Assembly: GCA_016125275.1 (NCBI GenBank) | Contig: WGMB01000010.1 | Coordinates: 1-64,000 of the forward strand | From: Acidobacteriota bacterium | Lineage (GTDB): Bacteria; Acidobacteriota; Terriglobia; Bryobacterales; UBA6623 | Length of the DNA stretch: 64,000 bases | Direction: 5' to 3' | Part shown: in pieces, positions 53,273 to 62,004 of the stretch | Position numbering within the stretch: the first letter of the stretch is position 1 | Layout: the number at the start of each line of letters is the position of its first letter | The notes under the pieces: generated by a model | Database searches by the model: none | What the model was told of the DNA's origin: nothing | What the model saw: only the letters and a program-made list of their open reading frames with translations | Made by a program: the position numbers and the translations under genes

Positions 53273-54517
53273 ATGAGCGTTCTTTCCCGCCGGTCCTTCC
53301 TCGCCTCCATCGCCGGGGCCGCCGCCGCGCCCGCGTTCTTGGCCGAGTACCACCGCCTCAGCGCGGCCGTCCGCGACCAGGTCAAGATCACTGACATCAA
53401 GACGATGCTGCTCGACGGGCCGCGCACCTACACGCTGGTCAAGATCGAAACCGACGCCGGCGTCTACGGCGTGGCCGAAGCCTACGGCTCGCCCGGCCTG
53501 GGCGTGCGCGAGGCGATTGCGGGCATCAAGGAAACCTACATCGGCCAAGACCCCATCCAGATCGACAAGCTCTACACCAACTACCGCTACACAGACGGCA
53601 GCGCCCACCACCAGCAGCGCGCCATGAGCGGCATCGAGATGGCGCTGTGGGACTTGGCGGGTAAGCTCCTCAACGTCCCCACGCATGCTCTGCTGGGCGG
53701 CAAGTTTCGGGACAAGGTGCGGCTCTACGATCACTCCACGCCGCGCGACTTCCTCGACAAGGCGGTCGTCCGCGACTGGGCCGCGCAAGTGAAGGCCATG
53801 CCGAACGGCATCAAGCAGCACAAGTTCGGGCCGCTGCGGAACCGGCCCGGCCAGGACCCCGGCCGAGACCCTTCCAACCGGCTGCTGTCGTCGGCCGAGC
53901 TGCGCAAGATCGTGCAGGGATACGAGAACGTTCGGGAAGCGCTGGGCAACGACCACGAGATCCTGATCGGCTGCCACTGGGAGTTCGACCTGCGGGCTTC
54001 GATCGACCTCGCCAACGCCCTCGAACCGATCAAGCCTCTGTTCCTGGAGGACCCCCTGCCGGTCGCCTATTCCGAGAGCTGGCGTCGGCTCGCCGACGTC
54101 TCTCCGGTGCCGATCTGCACGGGCGAGAACTGGTTCCGCCGGGCCGACGCATTGCCCTTTGTCGTCAACGCGGCGCTGGACATCCTGCACCCGGACCTGC
54201 GCAACTCCGGCGGCTTTCTCGAGAACAAGCGTATGGCCGACTTGGCGGACCTCTACTTCCTGCCGATGGCGAATCACAACACCGGCAGCATCGTGAACGG
54301 CATGGCCACCATTCACTGGGCCTCGACCATTCGCGACTATCTGGCCTGCGAGACGGTTTTCTTCCAGCGCGACTGGATGGACGACGTGATCCTGCACGAC
54401 CAGCCGCTGTGCGTCGACGGCTTTGTGACGGTTCCGGACAAGCCGGGTCTGGGGATCGAGCTCAACCGCGAGGTCGTCACGGCCCACCTGGCCGAGGGCG
54501 AGAGGTGGTGGGGTTAG
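53273..54517 (+). CDS. Tat-exported enolase-superfamily (mandelate racemase/muconate lactonizing) protein
   Basis: 414 aa. Tat signal SRRSFLASIAGAAAA, then the capping domain (KITDIKTMLLDGPRTYTLVK) and the barrel. Metal ligands two and three are Glu259 (FLEDPLP) and Glu285 (CTGENWF), spaced 26 residues as in mandelate racemase. The first ligand should lie 26 residues before Glu259, but that position is Gly233 in ILIGCHWEF; His235 is kept where galactonate dehydratase has its DFH motif. A late His (PMANHNTGS) matches the general-base position. A sugar-acid dehydratase is the nearest function, with doubt because of the lost Asp. Its stop overlaps that of the GH2 gene. Confidence 0.88.
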   Translation: MSVLSRRSFLASIAGAAAAPAFLAEYHRLSAAVRDQVKITDIKTMLLDGPRTYTLVKIETDAGVYGVAEAYGSPGLGVREAIAGIKETYIGQDPIQIDKLYTNYRYTDGSAHHQQRAMSGIEMALWDLAGKLLNVPTHALLGGKFRDKVRLYDHSTPRDFLDKAVVRDWAAQVKAMPNGIKQHKFGPLRNRPGQDPGRDPSNRLLSSAELRKIVQGYENVREALGNDHEILIGCHWEFDLRASIDLANALEPIKPLFLEDPLPVAYSESWRRLADVSPVPICTGENWFRRADALPFVVNAALDILHPDLRNSGGFLENKRMADLADLYFLPMANHNTGSIVNGMATIHWASTIRDYLACETVFFQRDWMDDVILHDQPLCVDGFVTVPDKPGLGIELNREVVTAHLAEGERWWG

Positions 54518-57237
54518 CGGAGGTCCGCGGGCAGCGCGTCCCGAGTCGAGAGAATCACCGTCAGGTCGATGGGGTAGCGGCCGGTCCGCTCCCCATGGAT
54601 CGAGAGCCCGGCCCCGTCCTCGACCTCGAAGGTGAGCCGTAGCGCCGGGTCGCGTTCGAGGCGTTCCAGGAACGCCGACGCGGGGTCCAGCGCCAGCACC
54701 ACCAGCTCGCCGTAGCTGCCGGAATGGAAACCCTGAAAGTGTGACAACACGCCGCGCGCGTCCGCCGGGTCGTCACTCAGCCTGACTTGGCCCAGGTCTT
54801 CTCCGCCAAGTGTGAGGCGGACGGCTCCCGGATGCTTCTTGCCGTCGGTCTGCGGGTAGTCGGCCGGGTGGACGACGGAAGGCCAGTCGAGCTTCTCGCC
54901 GGCGGACTTGGTCGCCAGCTCCGCCAGCAGCTCAATCTTCTCGACGCCGGCGGCAAGCGCCTCGCGCGGCACGTCGAAGCGGTACTCCACACGGCCGGAA
55001 CCGGTTCCCCAGAACTTGCCGTAGCGGCGGCACAGCTCGGCGTCCGGCGCGGACCCCTCCCAGGCGAGCGCCGCGAAGTCGCCGGGATCGACCCTCAGAG
55101 CCAGCCGACGCGGCGTGACGCGCTCCCGCCGGGGACTGCGCTCGGCGTCGCGCACTACGATACTCACGTAGTTGGCGGCGATTCTCTTGCCGGATTCGTC
55201 GAGCAGCTCCAGGGTCACCGCGCCGGTGAAGTTCCGCAGATTGGGAAGCGTCATGGGGATGGGCGCCTGCTCGGTCACACCGTAGCGTTCCCAGCGGACC
55301 TTGCGCGGATTGCCGAGCAGCTCGATGTCGCCGCTGAGATCGTTGACGCCCACCAGGGTCGCCTGCAGGGTGGGCGGCTGCTCGCGGTCGGAGAAGTGGC
55401 TTACGAAGGTGCGCAACTGGAGGCGCTGGCCGGGCTGAGCCTCGACGACCGGCGGACCCAAGTAGCCCACGAAGTCCGCCCCCAGCAGATCGCGCGGGCG
55501 CATGTCCCGCAGAAAGGCGCCGTAGCCGCTCTCCTTGGGCGAGCGGTCGTAGTTGAGCAGGCCGTTGTGCGCCTGCTCGACATCGGTGAACCCGGCGTAG
55601 ACCGAACCCTGGATCGCCTTGTGGCGGCGCAGCAAGTTCGTCAAGTGCTTGAAACCAAACGAAACGTCCCGGTCGCCCCCTCCCGCCGGCACCGCGCCGT
55701 ACTCGGAGGGGAACAGCGGCGCCCCGGCCTGCGAATGGCCCTCGGCGTAGCGAGCCTGCGAGCCGACGTGCGTTTCAGCCACAACCGTCTCGATCGCTTC
55801 GCGGGCCGCCTCCCAATCCTCGCCATAAAAGCTCCAAGCGTCGAGGTCGGTCCGGGCGTGGGCGTCGGAGGCGTTGTCTTCCACCAGCCGGGAGGGGTCC
55901 AACGCCTTCGCCTCCGCCCACTTCTGCGCCGCCCAGGGCCTCGCGGAGGCGTCGACGGCCTGGTCGAGCAGGTTCCAGGCGATGACGGAAGGGTGGTTGC
56001 GGTCGCGCTCGATCATCGCCCGCATCGTCTCCTCCCAGGCCTGCCGGCAACGCGCGCTTCGCTGCCTGCAATCGGGGACGTCCTCCATCAACAACAGACC
56101 CAGGCGATCGGCCCAGTAAAGTCGGCGCGGCTCGTCGGCCTTGCCGTGAATGCGCAGGAAATTGAAGCCCAGCTCCTTGGCCAGCTCCAAATCGCGCCGC
56201 AGAAACTCGTCAGTCGGCGCCGTGTAGAGGCCCGAGGCGTTGTAGGACGCATCGAGCGCGCCCCGCAGGTAGACCGGCTTGCCGTTGAGCAGGATCGACT
56301 CCGCATCGGCGTCCCGATAGCGCCCCCGCTCGACCGTGCGCAGCGCAAAGTACGACCGCACGGTGTCCGTCTCTCCGTCGGCGCCGGTCACGCGCACTTC
56401 CAAGGGGTAGAGCGTCGGCGTCTCCGGCGTCCAGGCGACGGCGTCGGGCAACAGCAACCGGGCCGAGTAGCGCCCGTCTTCACCCCGCGAGGCCGACGCA
56501 GGGGCCAAACCCGGCGTTTCGATCTCCGCCCTCGCCGGCGAGCCCGCCGTCTCGAAATCGGCGGTCAGCTCCCATCCTTCAGGCGTCGGTCGCGAGACGA
56601 GCTGGAGCTTGTCGAGGTAGCTCGCCGGCCTCGCTTCCAGCCAGACGCTCTGCCAGACGCCGCTGACGAAGGTGAAGCCGTCCGGGGACTGCTTGCCTGT
56701 CGGCAGCTCGGGACTGGTCGGATCGAAGGCGCGCACGGTCAGGACGGCCGTTTCGCCCGGAGCCAGATGCTCGGTGACATCGAAGGCGAACGGCGAGTAG
56801 CCGCCCTCGTGGCGTCCGATCTCCTCCCCGTCGAGCCAAACCACGGCCTCCCAGTCCACCGCCTCGAAGCGCAGCCAAACGCGCCGGCCGATCCACTCGG
56901 CCGGAGCCGTCACGCGCCGCCGGTACCACCCGATCTCACGCAGATCGCGGTCCTGTACCCCGGACAGCTCGCTCTCCCAGCAGAACGGAACCAGGATCGA
57001 GCGATCGAAGCGCGCGCCCGGCTCGTACCACCGCCGCTCCACGCCCTCGTCGCGGGGATCGAAGCGAAACTCCCAAGAGCCATTTAGGGTCAGCCACTGA
57101 GCACGCTCGAAGTCCGGACGCGGATGCTCCGGGCGCGGAATCCTTTCGGGCTCGGCGGCGTCTCGGGCGCAGCCGCCCAACCCCAGGCCGGCGGCGGCGA
57201 CGAGCGCGCCATAGAGTAAGATCAGGCGTGTAGACAT
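54514..57237 (-). CDS. glycoside hydrolase family 2 lipoprotein
   Basis: 907 aa. Signal peptide with lipobox LGGC. The sugar-binding jelly roll has LNGSWEFRFDP and VPFCWESELSGVQDRD. An Ig-like sandwich and the TIM barrel (GFNFLRIHGKADEPRRLYWADRLGLLLMEDVP, in two parts) follow. The nucleophile is Glu512 in PLFPSEYGAV. The acid/base position, normally the Glu of an NE pair after W-x-L, reads WNLLDQAVD with Gln426. A large C-terminal beta region ends the protein. Closest to beta-galactosidase/glucuronidase-like enzymes acting outside the cytoplasm. Its stop codon shares bases with the enolase-family stop. Confidence 0.9.
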   Translation of the reverse strand: MSTRLILLYGALVAAAGLGLGGCARDAAEPERIPRPEHPRPDFERAQWLTLNGSWEFRFDPRDEGVERRWYEPGARFDRSILVPFCWESELSGVQDRDLREIGWYRRRVTAPAEWIGRRVWLRFEAVDWEAVVWLDGEEIGRHEGGYSPFAFDVTEHLAPGETAVLTVRAFDPTSPELPTGKQSPDGFTFVSGVWQSVWLEARPASYLDKLQLVSRPTPEGWELTADFETAGSPARAEIETPGLAPASASRGEDGRYSARLLLPDAVAWTPETPTLYPLEVRVTGADGETDTVRSYFALRTVERGRYRDADAESILLNGKPVYLRGALDASYNASGLYTAPTDEFLRRDLELAKELGFNFLRIHGKADEPRRLYWADRLGLLLMEDVPDCRQRSARCRQAWEETMRAMIERDRNHPSVIAWNLLDQAVDASARPWAAQKWAEAKALDPSRLVEDNASDAHARTDLDAWSFYGEDWEAAREAIETVVAETHVGSQARYAEGHSQAGAPLFPSEYGAVPAGGGDRDVSFGFKHLTNLLRRHKAIQGSVYAGFTDVEQAHNGLLNYDRSPKESGYGAFLRDMRPRDLLGADFVGYLGPPVVEAQPGQRLQLRTFVSHFSDREQPPTLQATLVGVNDLSGDIELLGNPRKVRWERYGVTEQAPIPMTLPNLRNFTGAVTLELLDESGKRIAANYVSIVVRDAERSPRRERVTPRRLALRVDPGDFAALAWEGSAPDAELCRRYGKFWGTGSGRVEYRFDVPREALAAGVEKIELLAELATKSAGEKLDWPSVVHPADYPQTDGKKHPGAVRLTLGGEDLGQVRLSDDPADARGVLSHFQGFHSGSYGELVVLALDPASAFLERLERDPALRLTFEVEDGAGLSIHGERTGRYPIDLTVILSTRDALPADLR

Positions 57238-57314
57238 GTTCGCCGGGACTTGGCCGCCCTCGATAGTGCGGTCGCCGGGAACAACGACCGTCGCATCGCC
57301 GTCTCTATTCTTCC

Positions 57315-58064
57315 ATGCCTAGGTTCCTCCGCCTCACGGTGTTGGCCGTGGCGCTCTTGCCGACTCTGCGGCCCGAGCCCGCCCCGATTCCGCCGGAGCT
57401 CGATGAGCAGCACCGCCTGCTGATCGGCAACTTCCGCGGATGGCTGGCCGAAGTGGTGGAGATCGAGAAGCGTTTTCAAGGCAGTCTCGAAATCTCCACG
57501 GGTCCTTTCCTGGACCTGGGCAAGGTCGAGTTCATCGTGCGCCAGACCCGGTACTGGCCGCGCAAGTGGCTGCACCATCAAGACCACAACCTGATCTTCA
57601 GCGCCGTGCGCGGCCAGGATGAGGCCGAGCTCGAGCGCAATCTGCCGGCGATCATCAACTACGTCCAGTTGGCGACCGCGGCCCGCAACTATCACTTCAA
57701 GGCGCGGCACTCGCACCCCTTGGTGGGCAAGCTGACCGGGTTCGAAGAGGTCGAGGGCATCGCGCGGCGCGTCTACGACTTCCGCAACGAGCAGCTCGAC
57801 CTGATCCTGAACGGCAAGGTCGATCCCTCGCGCGTGCTCACCCGCGAGAACCTCGGCGAGCTCGGCGAGCCCAATCTGCTGCCGGAGCTGCGGCGCGCCT
57901 ATGGAGCGGGCCAGGATCAGGTCAGCAATCAGCGTAACGCCGTGGTGTTGGCCGTGCTGGCCGTCGAGATCGGCATCAGCTTCGGGATCGCGATGCTCTT
58001 CTTGCGCCGTCGGCGGCCGGCGACGGTGATCCGCCTCAGAGCCCAGCCGCAGACGGTCGGATGA
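57315..58064 (+). CDS. unknown exported membrane protein
   Basis: 249 aa, not recognised. N-terminal signal (LRLTVLAVALLPTLRP), then a mostly helical domain with a run of conserved-looking aromatic and His residues (YWPRKWLHHQDHNLIF, NYHFKARHSHPLVGKL). One C-terminal membrane helix (VVLAVLAVEIGISFGIAMLFL) is followed by a basic tail (RRRRPATVIRLR). The topology is a periplasmic domain held by a C-terminal anchor. The FAD oxidoreductase gene overlaps its stop (ATGATG), so the two are probably made together. Confidence 0.75.
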   Translation: MPRFLRLTVLAVALLPTLRPEPAPIPPELDEQHRLLIGNFRGWLAEVVEIEKRFQGSLEISTGPFLDLGKVEFIVRQTRYWPRKWLHHQDHNLIFSAVRGQDEAELERNLPAIINYVQLATAARNYHFKARHSHPLVGKLTGFEEVEGIARRVYDFRNEQLDLILNGKVDPSRVLTRENLGELGEPNLLPELRRAYGAGQDQVSNQRNAVVLAVLAVEIGISFGIAMLFLRRRRPATVIRLRAQPQTVG

Positions 58065-59740
58065 TGGTCTCCACCCGCCGGTCTTTTCTCGCTCTGCTGG
58101 CGGCCGCCTCGGGCCGCGCCGCCTCATCGGAAATCTCTTGCGACGTGGCGATCCTCGGCGGGGGCGTCGGAGGGACGGCGGCGGCCCTAGCGGCGCTCCG
58201 CCTGGGGATGTCGGTGACGCTGACCGAGACCACGGACTGGGTGGGCGGGCAGCTCACGTCCCAAGGCGTCCCGCCGGACGAGCATCCCTGGATCGAATCG
58301 TTCGGCTCCACCCGGCTCTACCGCGAGTACCGAAGCAAGGTCCGCGCCCGCTATCGGCGCGACTATCCGTTGACGGCCGAAGCGCGGGCTCATCCCGCTC
58401 TCAATCCCGGCAACGGTTCGGTCTCGCGGCTCACCCATGAGCCTCGCGTCTCGCTCGCCGTGCTGGAGTCGCTGCTGGCTCCTCACCTGGGAGGAGGCCG
58501 CTTGACCCTGCTGCTCGAGCACCACCCGGTCGCCGCCGACGTGGACGGCGATCGTGTGCGCGCCGTCCGCGTCCGCAGCCGGACGAGCGGGGCCCAGAAG
58601 ACCATTCGCGCGCAATACTTTCTGGACGCCACCGAGCTGGGCGACCTGCTGGCGATCGCCGGCGTGGAGCACGTCGTCGGCGCCGAAGCCCAGCGCGACA
58701 CCGGCGAACCCCACGCCCCGAGCCAGGCGCAGCCGGACAACCATCAGGCCTTCACGGTCTGCTTCGCCGTCTCCCACCACGCCGGCGAGGATCACTCCAT
58801 TGATCGGCCGGCCGACTACGCCTTCTGGCGAGACTACACGCCGCCGCTGCGCCCGCCCTGGCCGGGCAAGCTCCTCGCCTGGCCCTATTCCAACCCCGTC
58901 ACGCTCGAGCCGCGGGAGCTGTTCTTCGACCCCACGCTCCAGACCCGGCGCGAAGGCTCGCTGAATCTTTGGCTCTACCGTCGGATCGCCGACAAGCTCA
59001 ACTTCTTGCCGGGTTCCTATGCCGGCGACATCTGTCTGGTCAACTGGCCGCAGAACGACTACCTGCTCGGCAATCTCTTCGGAGGCTCCGACGGCGACGC
59101 CCTCCGGCATCTCGAAGCCGCCAAGCAGCTCAGCCTGAGCCTGCTCTACTGGATGCAAACCGCGGCGCCCCGCCCCGACGGCGGCGCCGGCTGGCCCGGG
59201 CTGCGCCTGCGCGGAGACGTGATGGGGACCGAGGACGGGCTGGCCAAGCATCCCTACGTGCGCGAATCGCGCCGCATCCGCGCCGAGGTCACGATCCTCG
59301 AGCAGCACGTGGGAACCGAAGCCCGCATGGCCGAGACCGGTCTGTCCCGTGAAGAGGTCGCCGCGGCGTCATATCCCGACTCGGTCGGCGTGGGCAGCTA
59401 TCGCCTCGACCTGCACCCCTCCACCGGCGGCGACAACTACATCGACGTCAGCTCCCTGCCCTTCCAGATCCCTCTCGGAGCCTTGTTGCCGGTCCGCATG
59501 GAGAACGTGCTGCCGGCGGCAAAGAACCTCGGCGTCACGCACATCACCAACGGCTGCTATCGCCTGCATCCGGTGGAATGGGGGATCGGCGAAGCCGCAG
59601 GCGCGCTGGCCGCCGAAGCGATCCGCACGCGGCAGTCCCCGCGGGCCATCCGCGCCGACGCCGGCCGCCTGCGGGACTTTCAGCGTTCCCTCGAGTCCCA
59701 GGGCTTCGAGCTGGCTTGGCCGCGCCTGACGCCTCGCTAG
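58061..59740 (+). CDS. Tat-exported FAD-dependent oxidoreductase
   Basis: 559 aa of the FAD_oxidored (PF12831) type. Tat signal TRRSFLALLAAASG, then the dinucleotide motif VAILGGGVGGTAAALAALRL with TLTETTDWVGGQLTSQG at the expected distance. FLDATELGDLLAIAG is a second family hallmark, and the C-terminal FAD contact is NVLPAAKNLGVTHITNG followed by EWGIGEAAGALA. Electron donor unknown. ATG 58061 overlaps the previous stop; ATG 58064 is equally possible. Converges on the helical-repeat gene with shared stop bases (CTAG). Confidence 0.9.
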   Translation: MMVSTRRSFLALLAAASGRAASSEISCDVAILGGGVGGTAAALAALRLGMSVTLTETTDWVGGQLTSQGVPPDEHPWIESFGSTRLYREYRSKVRARYRRDYPLTAEARAHPALNPGNGSVSRLTHEPRVSLAVLESLLAPHLGGGRLTLLLEHHPVAADVDGDRVRAVRVRSRTSGAQKTIRAQYFLDATELGDLLAIAGVEHVVGAEAQRDTGEPHAPSQAQPDNHQAFTVCFAVSHHAGEDHSIDRPADYAFWRDYTPPLRPPWPGKLLAWPYSNPVTLEPRELFFDPTLQTRREGSLNLWLYRRIADKLNFLPGSYAGDICLVNWPQNDYLLGNLFGGSDGDALRHLEAAKQLSLSLLYWMQTAAPRPDGGAGWPGLRLRGDVMGTEDGLAKHPYVRESRRIRAEVTILEQHVGTEARMAETGLSREEVAAASYPDSVGVGSYRLDLHPSTGGDNYIDVSSLPFQIPLGALLPVRMENVLPAAKNLGVTHITNGCYRLHPVEWGIGEAAGALAAEAIRTRQSPRAIRADAGRLRDFQRSLESQGFELAWPRLTPR

Positions 59741-62004
59741 CGCTCGAGCTCGCGCCGCGCCCGCCGCGCCCAATCGGTATTGCCGAATCGGAACTCCAGC
59801 AGCCGCAGGGGACGCTCCGGGTCGAACGACGGCCGCGGGTCATAGCCCCACTGCAGGTCGACGCCCTGGTAGCAGACCGTCAGCCGATACAGGGCCTCGG
59901 GGACGCCGGGGTCGGGCCTCGGGGCCCGCGCCTGCTCCTCGACCTCCCGCAGCAGCCAGTCGTAGGCGTCGCCGCGCTGCCGAATCGTCTCCCACTCCTT
60001 GCGCGCCTGCTCGCGCTGGGCGGCGTTCACAAAATCGGCGTCCTGGTCCGGCTCGGCGGGCTCCTCGGCCTCCACCCACCACCAGTTGAGACCGCGAGGA
60101 TCGGACTCCGACAAGGCCGCGGCGCGCAGCGGCCCCGACCACAGCTTTACGCTGAGGCCCGGCGTGCGCAACAGAGTCAAGATTCCGGCGAACCGCCGCG
60201 ATTCCGTCGGCGCTTCTGCAAAAGCGGTCATCTCTTCGAGCAGCGACGGCTCCAGACGCCCCAGCTCCGGGGCAATCTCCGCCGCCAGCCCCCACTGGTC
60301 CAACGCCGCCGCCCGAGCCCAAGCCGCGCCGAGCAGTTGCGCCTTCACTGGGTCCGGCAGCTCCGGTTGGCGCGGCAACAGCGCCAACGTGCGCACAGGG
60401 ACCTGCGTATTGAGCAGCCTCGCCGTCGCCGGCGTCAGCCGAAGCTGGTCCCGCGTGGAGTCCAGCCAGGCGCGCTGCCGCTCCGGAGTCCACTCGAACC
60501 ATTCCTCCTGACTCCGCCAGGGCGGATCGTAGACGTTGGGCTGGAAGTAGACCGAGGAGACCAACGCCGGTCGCCGCACGCCGTTGGCGAGGAAGTCCTT
60601 GAAGCCCCTCGCCCAGCGGGCCCGCAGGTCCGAGGCCCTGTTCTGCGCCGAAGGCAGCCCCTCCAGGCGCGGAATCAGCCGGTCCAACACACCTCGGGCC
60701 AGGTCGAGCTCGCCGCGTTCGGCCAGAATGCGGGCCTGGTGATAGAGCAAAGTCGGCGTCGCCGGGTGCTCGCCGATCTCCACGGCCTGGGTCAGCATCG
60801 CCGGCACATCGGGATGGTCGCCCGGAACCTTCGACAGGGCGGCGGTCAGCCAGGCCACCGAGCTCGTCTCCTTCCAGCGGGCCACGGCGTGGTCGGTCTC
60901 GGCCGGGTCGCCGGACTGGAACGCGAAAATCCAATCCACCAGGTCGTGAGCGGGCCGCAGCTCGGCGGTCGTCGACTCGTAGGCCGCGTCATCGAGCAGC
61001 TCGGTGAACAGGCGCAGTTGCCGCTTGCGGTTGGACTCGCCCAAGGGCGTCAGCAGCCGCGGGGCGAGCAAAGCGGCGGCGTCCGACGGCCGCAGCCGAA
61101 ACAGTATGCGGGCCAGCAGATAGCGCGCGGCGTCATGGGCCTCCCGCAGGCTGTCGTCGGCCAGCACAGCCCGGAAGTCCGCCTCCGCCAGGCGCAGCGC
61201 CGGGGAGTAAGCGTTGGAGCGCCCATCGAGGAAGCGCGCTTTCCACAGTTGGGCGCGCCCGGCCAAGTAGGTCCCCCAGACCCTCCAGGGCGAGTCTGCA
61301 TCTCGCGCAATGCGCTGGAAGGCCGCACGGGCTTCGTCGAAGCGCAGCGAATAGAACAGGGCGGCGGCGCGCTGGTAGTCTCGGTCGGCGCGAATCAGCG
61401 GATCGGCTCCGGCTACGACCGCCGGCGGCAGCACCTTTGCTTCGCGGTTGAAGCAGTTTTCGAACACGGCGTCCTGACCGATCACCCACTCCTGGAGCTG
61501 CGGGCTGTCGATACCGAACCGGTCCACCCGCTCCTGTAGAGTCTTCGTGGCGAGGTCGAAGGCGTCGTCGACGCACAGCAGGCTGTAGGTGAAATCAGAA
61601 GACATCCCCAGCGCAGGAGCCCCAGCGGCCGTCTGCGGCTGCCAGGGGATGCCCAGCGACTCCCGCAGCGCCACGTAGCGATCCGGCCCTCCGGTCGAGC
61701 GCGGCTCCTCCCCCAGCCGCTCGCGTACGTAATCCAGATAGGCCTGCCGCTCGCCCGGCGTGAACGCCACGTTCTCCATCCGGCGGTAGGCGGCGTACAG
61801 GTGCGAACGAGCCCAGCTCGGCTGGATCAAGCCCAGGTTGCCCGAGGCGAACTCCGCCAACGGCAGATCCGGGTGCTCGTCGAAGACGAAGATCGCCGTA
61901 GGGCGCAGATAATGCACCCCGCCGGAGGCCAACCCCGCCAGCGCGCAGGCGGCCAGAGTCAGTCGAGCGATGCGAGAACGGCGCGCCAATCCGAAGACGT
62001 CCAT
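59737..62004 (-). CDS. large helical-repeat membrane-anchored protein of unknown function
   Basis: 755 aa. N-terminal hydrophobic segment (IARLTLAACALAGLASGG), then about 700 residues of alpha-solenoid with TPR-like units: AAALFYSLRFDEARAAFQRI, TYLAGRAQLWKARFLDG, LLYHQARILAERGELDLARG. A Trp-rich patch lies near the C-terminus (GLNWWWVEAEEPAEPDQDAD). No catalytic motif seen. Probably periplasmic and a scaffold for protein contacts. The chosen ATG (62004) overlaps the DUF3142 gene by 46 nt; an in-frame ATG at 62049 would overlap more. Last gene of the four-gene operon. Confidence 0.78.
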   Translation of the reverse strand: MDVFGLARRSRIARLTLAACALAGLASGGVHYLRPTAIFVFDEHPDLPLAEFASGNLGLIQPSWARSHLYAAYRRMENVAFTPGERQAYLDYVRERLGEEPRSTGGPDRYVALRESLGIPWQPQTAAGAPALGMSSDFTYSLLCVDDAFDLATKTLQERVDRFGIDSPQLQEWVIGQDAVFENCFNREAKVLPPAVVAGADPLIRADRDYQRAAALFYSLRFDEARAAFQRIARDADSPWRVWGTYLAGRAQLWKARFLDGRSNAYSPALRLAEADFRAVLADDSLREAHDAARYLLARILFRLRPSDAAALLAPRLLTPLGESNRKRQLRLFTELLDDAAYESTTAELRPAHDLVDWIFAFQSGDPAETDHAVARWKETSSVAWLTAALSKVPGDHPDVPAMLTQAVEIGEHPATPTLLYHQARILAERGELDLARGVLDRLIPRLEGLPSAQNRASDLRARWARGFKDFLANGVRRPALVSSVYFQPNVYDPPWRSQEEWFEWTPERQRAWLDSTRDQLRLTPATARLLNTQVPVRTLALLPRQPELPDPVKAQLLGAAWARAAALDQWGLAAEIAPELGRLEPSLLEEMTAFAEAPTESRRFAGILTLLRTPGLSVKLWSGPLRAAALSESDPRGLNWWWVEAEEPAEPDQDADFVNAAQREQARKEWETIRQRGDAYDWLLREVEEQARAPRPDPGVPEALYRLTVCYQGVDLQWGYDPRPSFDPERPLRLLEFRFGNTDWARRARRELER

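Noticed and set aside
54787-57087. 766-codon open frame on the plus strand
   Set aside because: Antisense to the GH2 gene; the length comes from GC bias at the third codon position.
59578-61539. 653-codon open frame on the plus strand
   Set aside because: Antisense to the helical-repeat gene and overlapping the end of the FAD oxidoreductase; Arg/Gln-rich and without domains.
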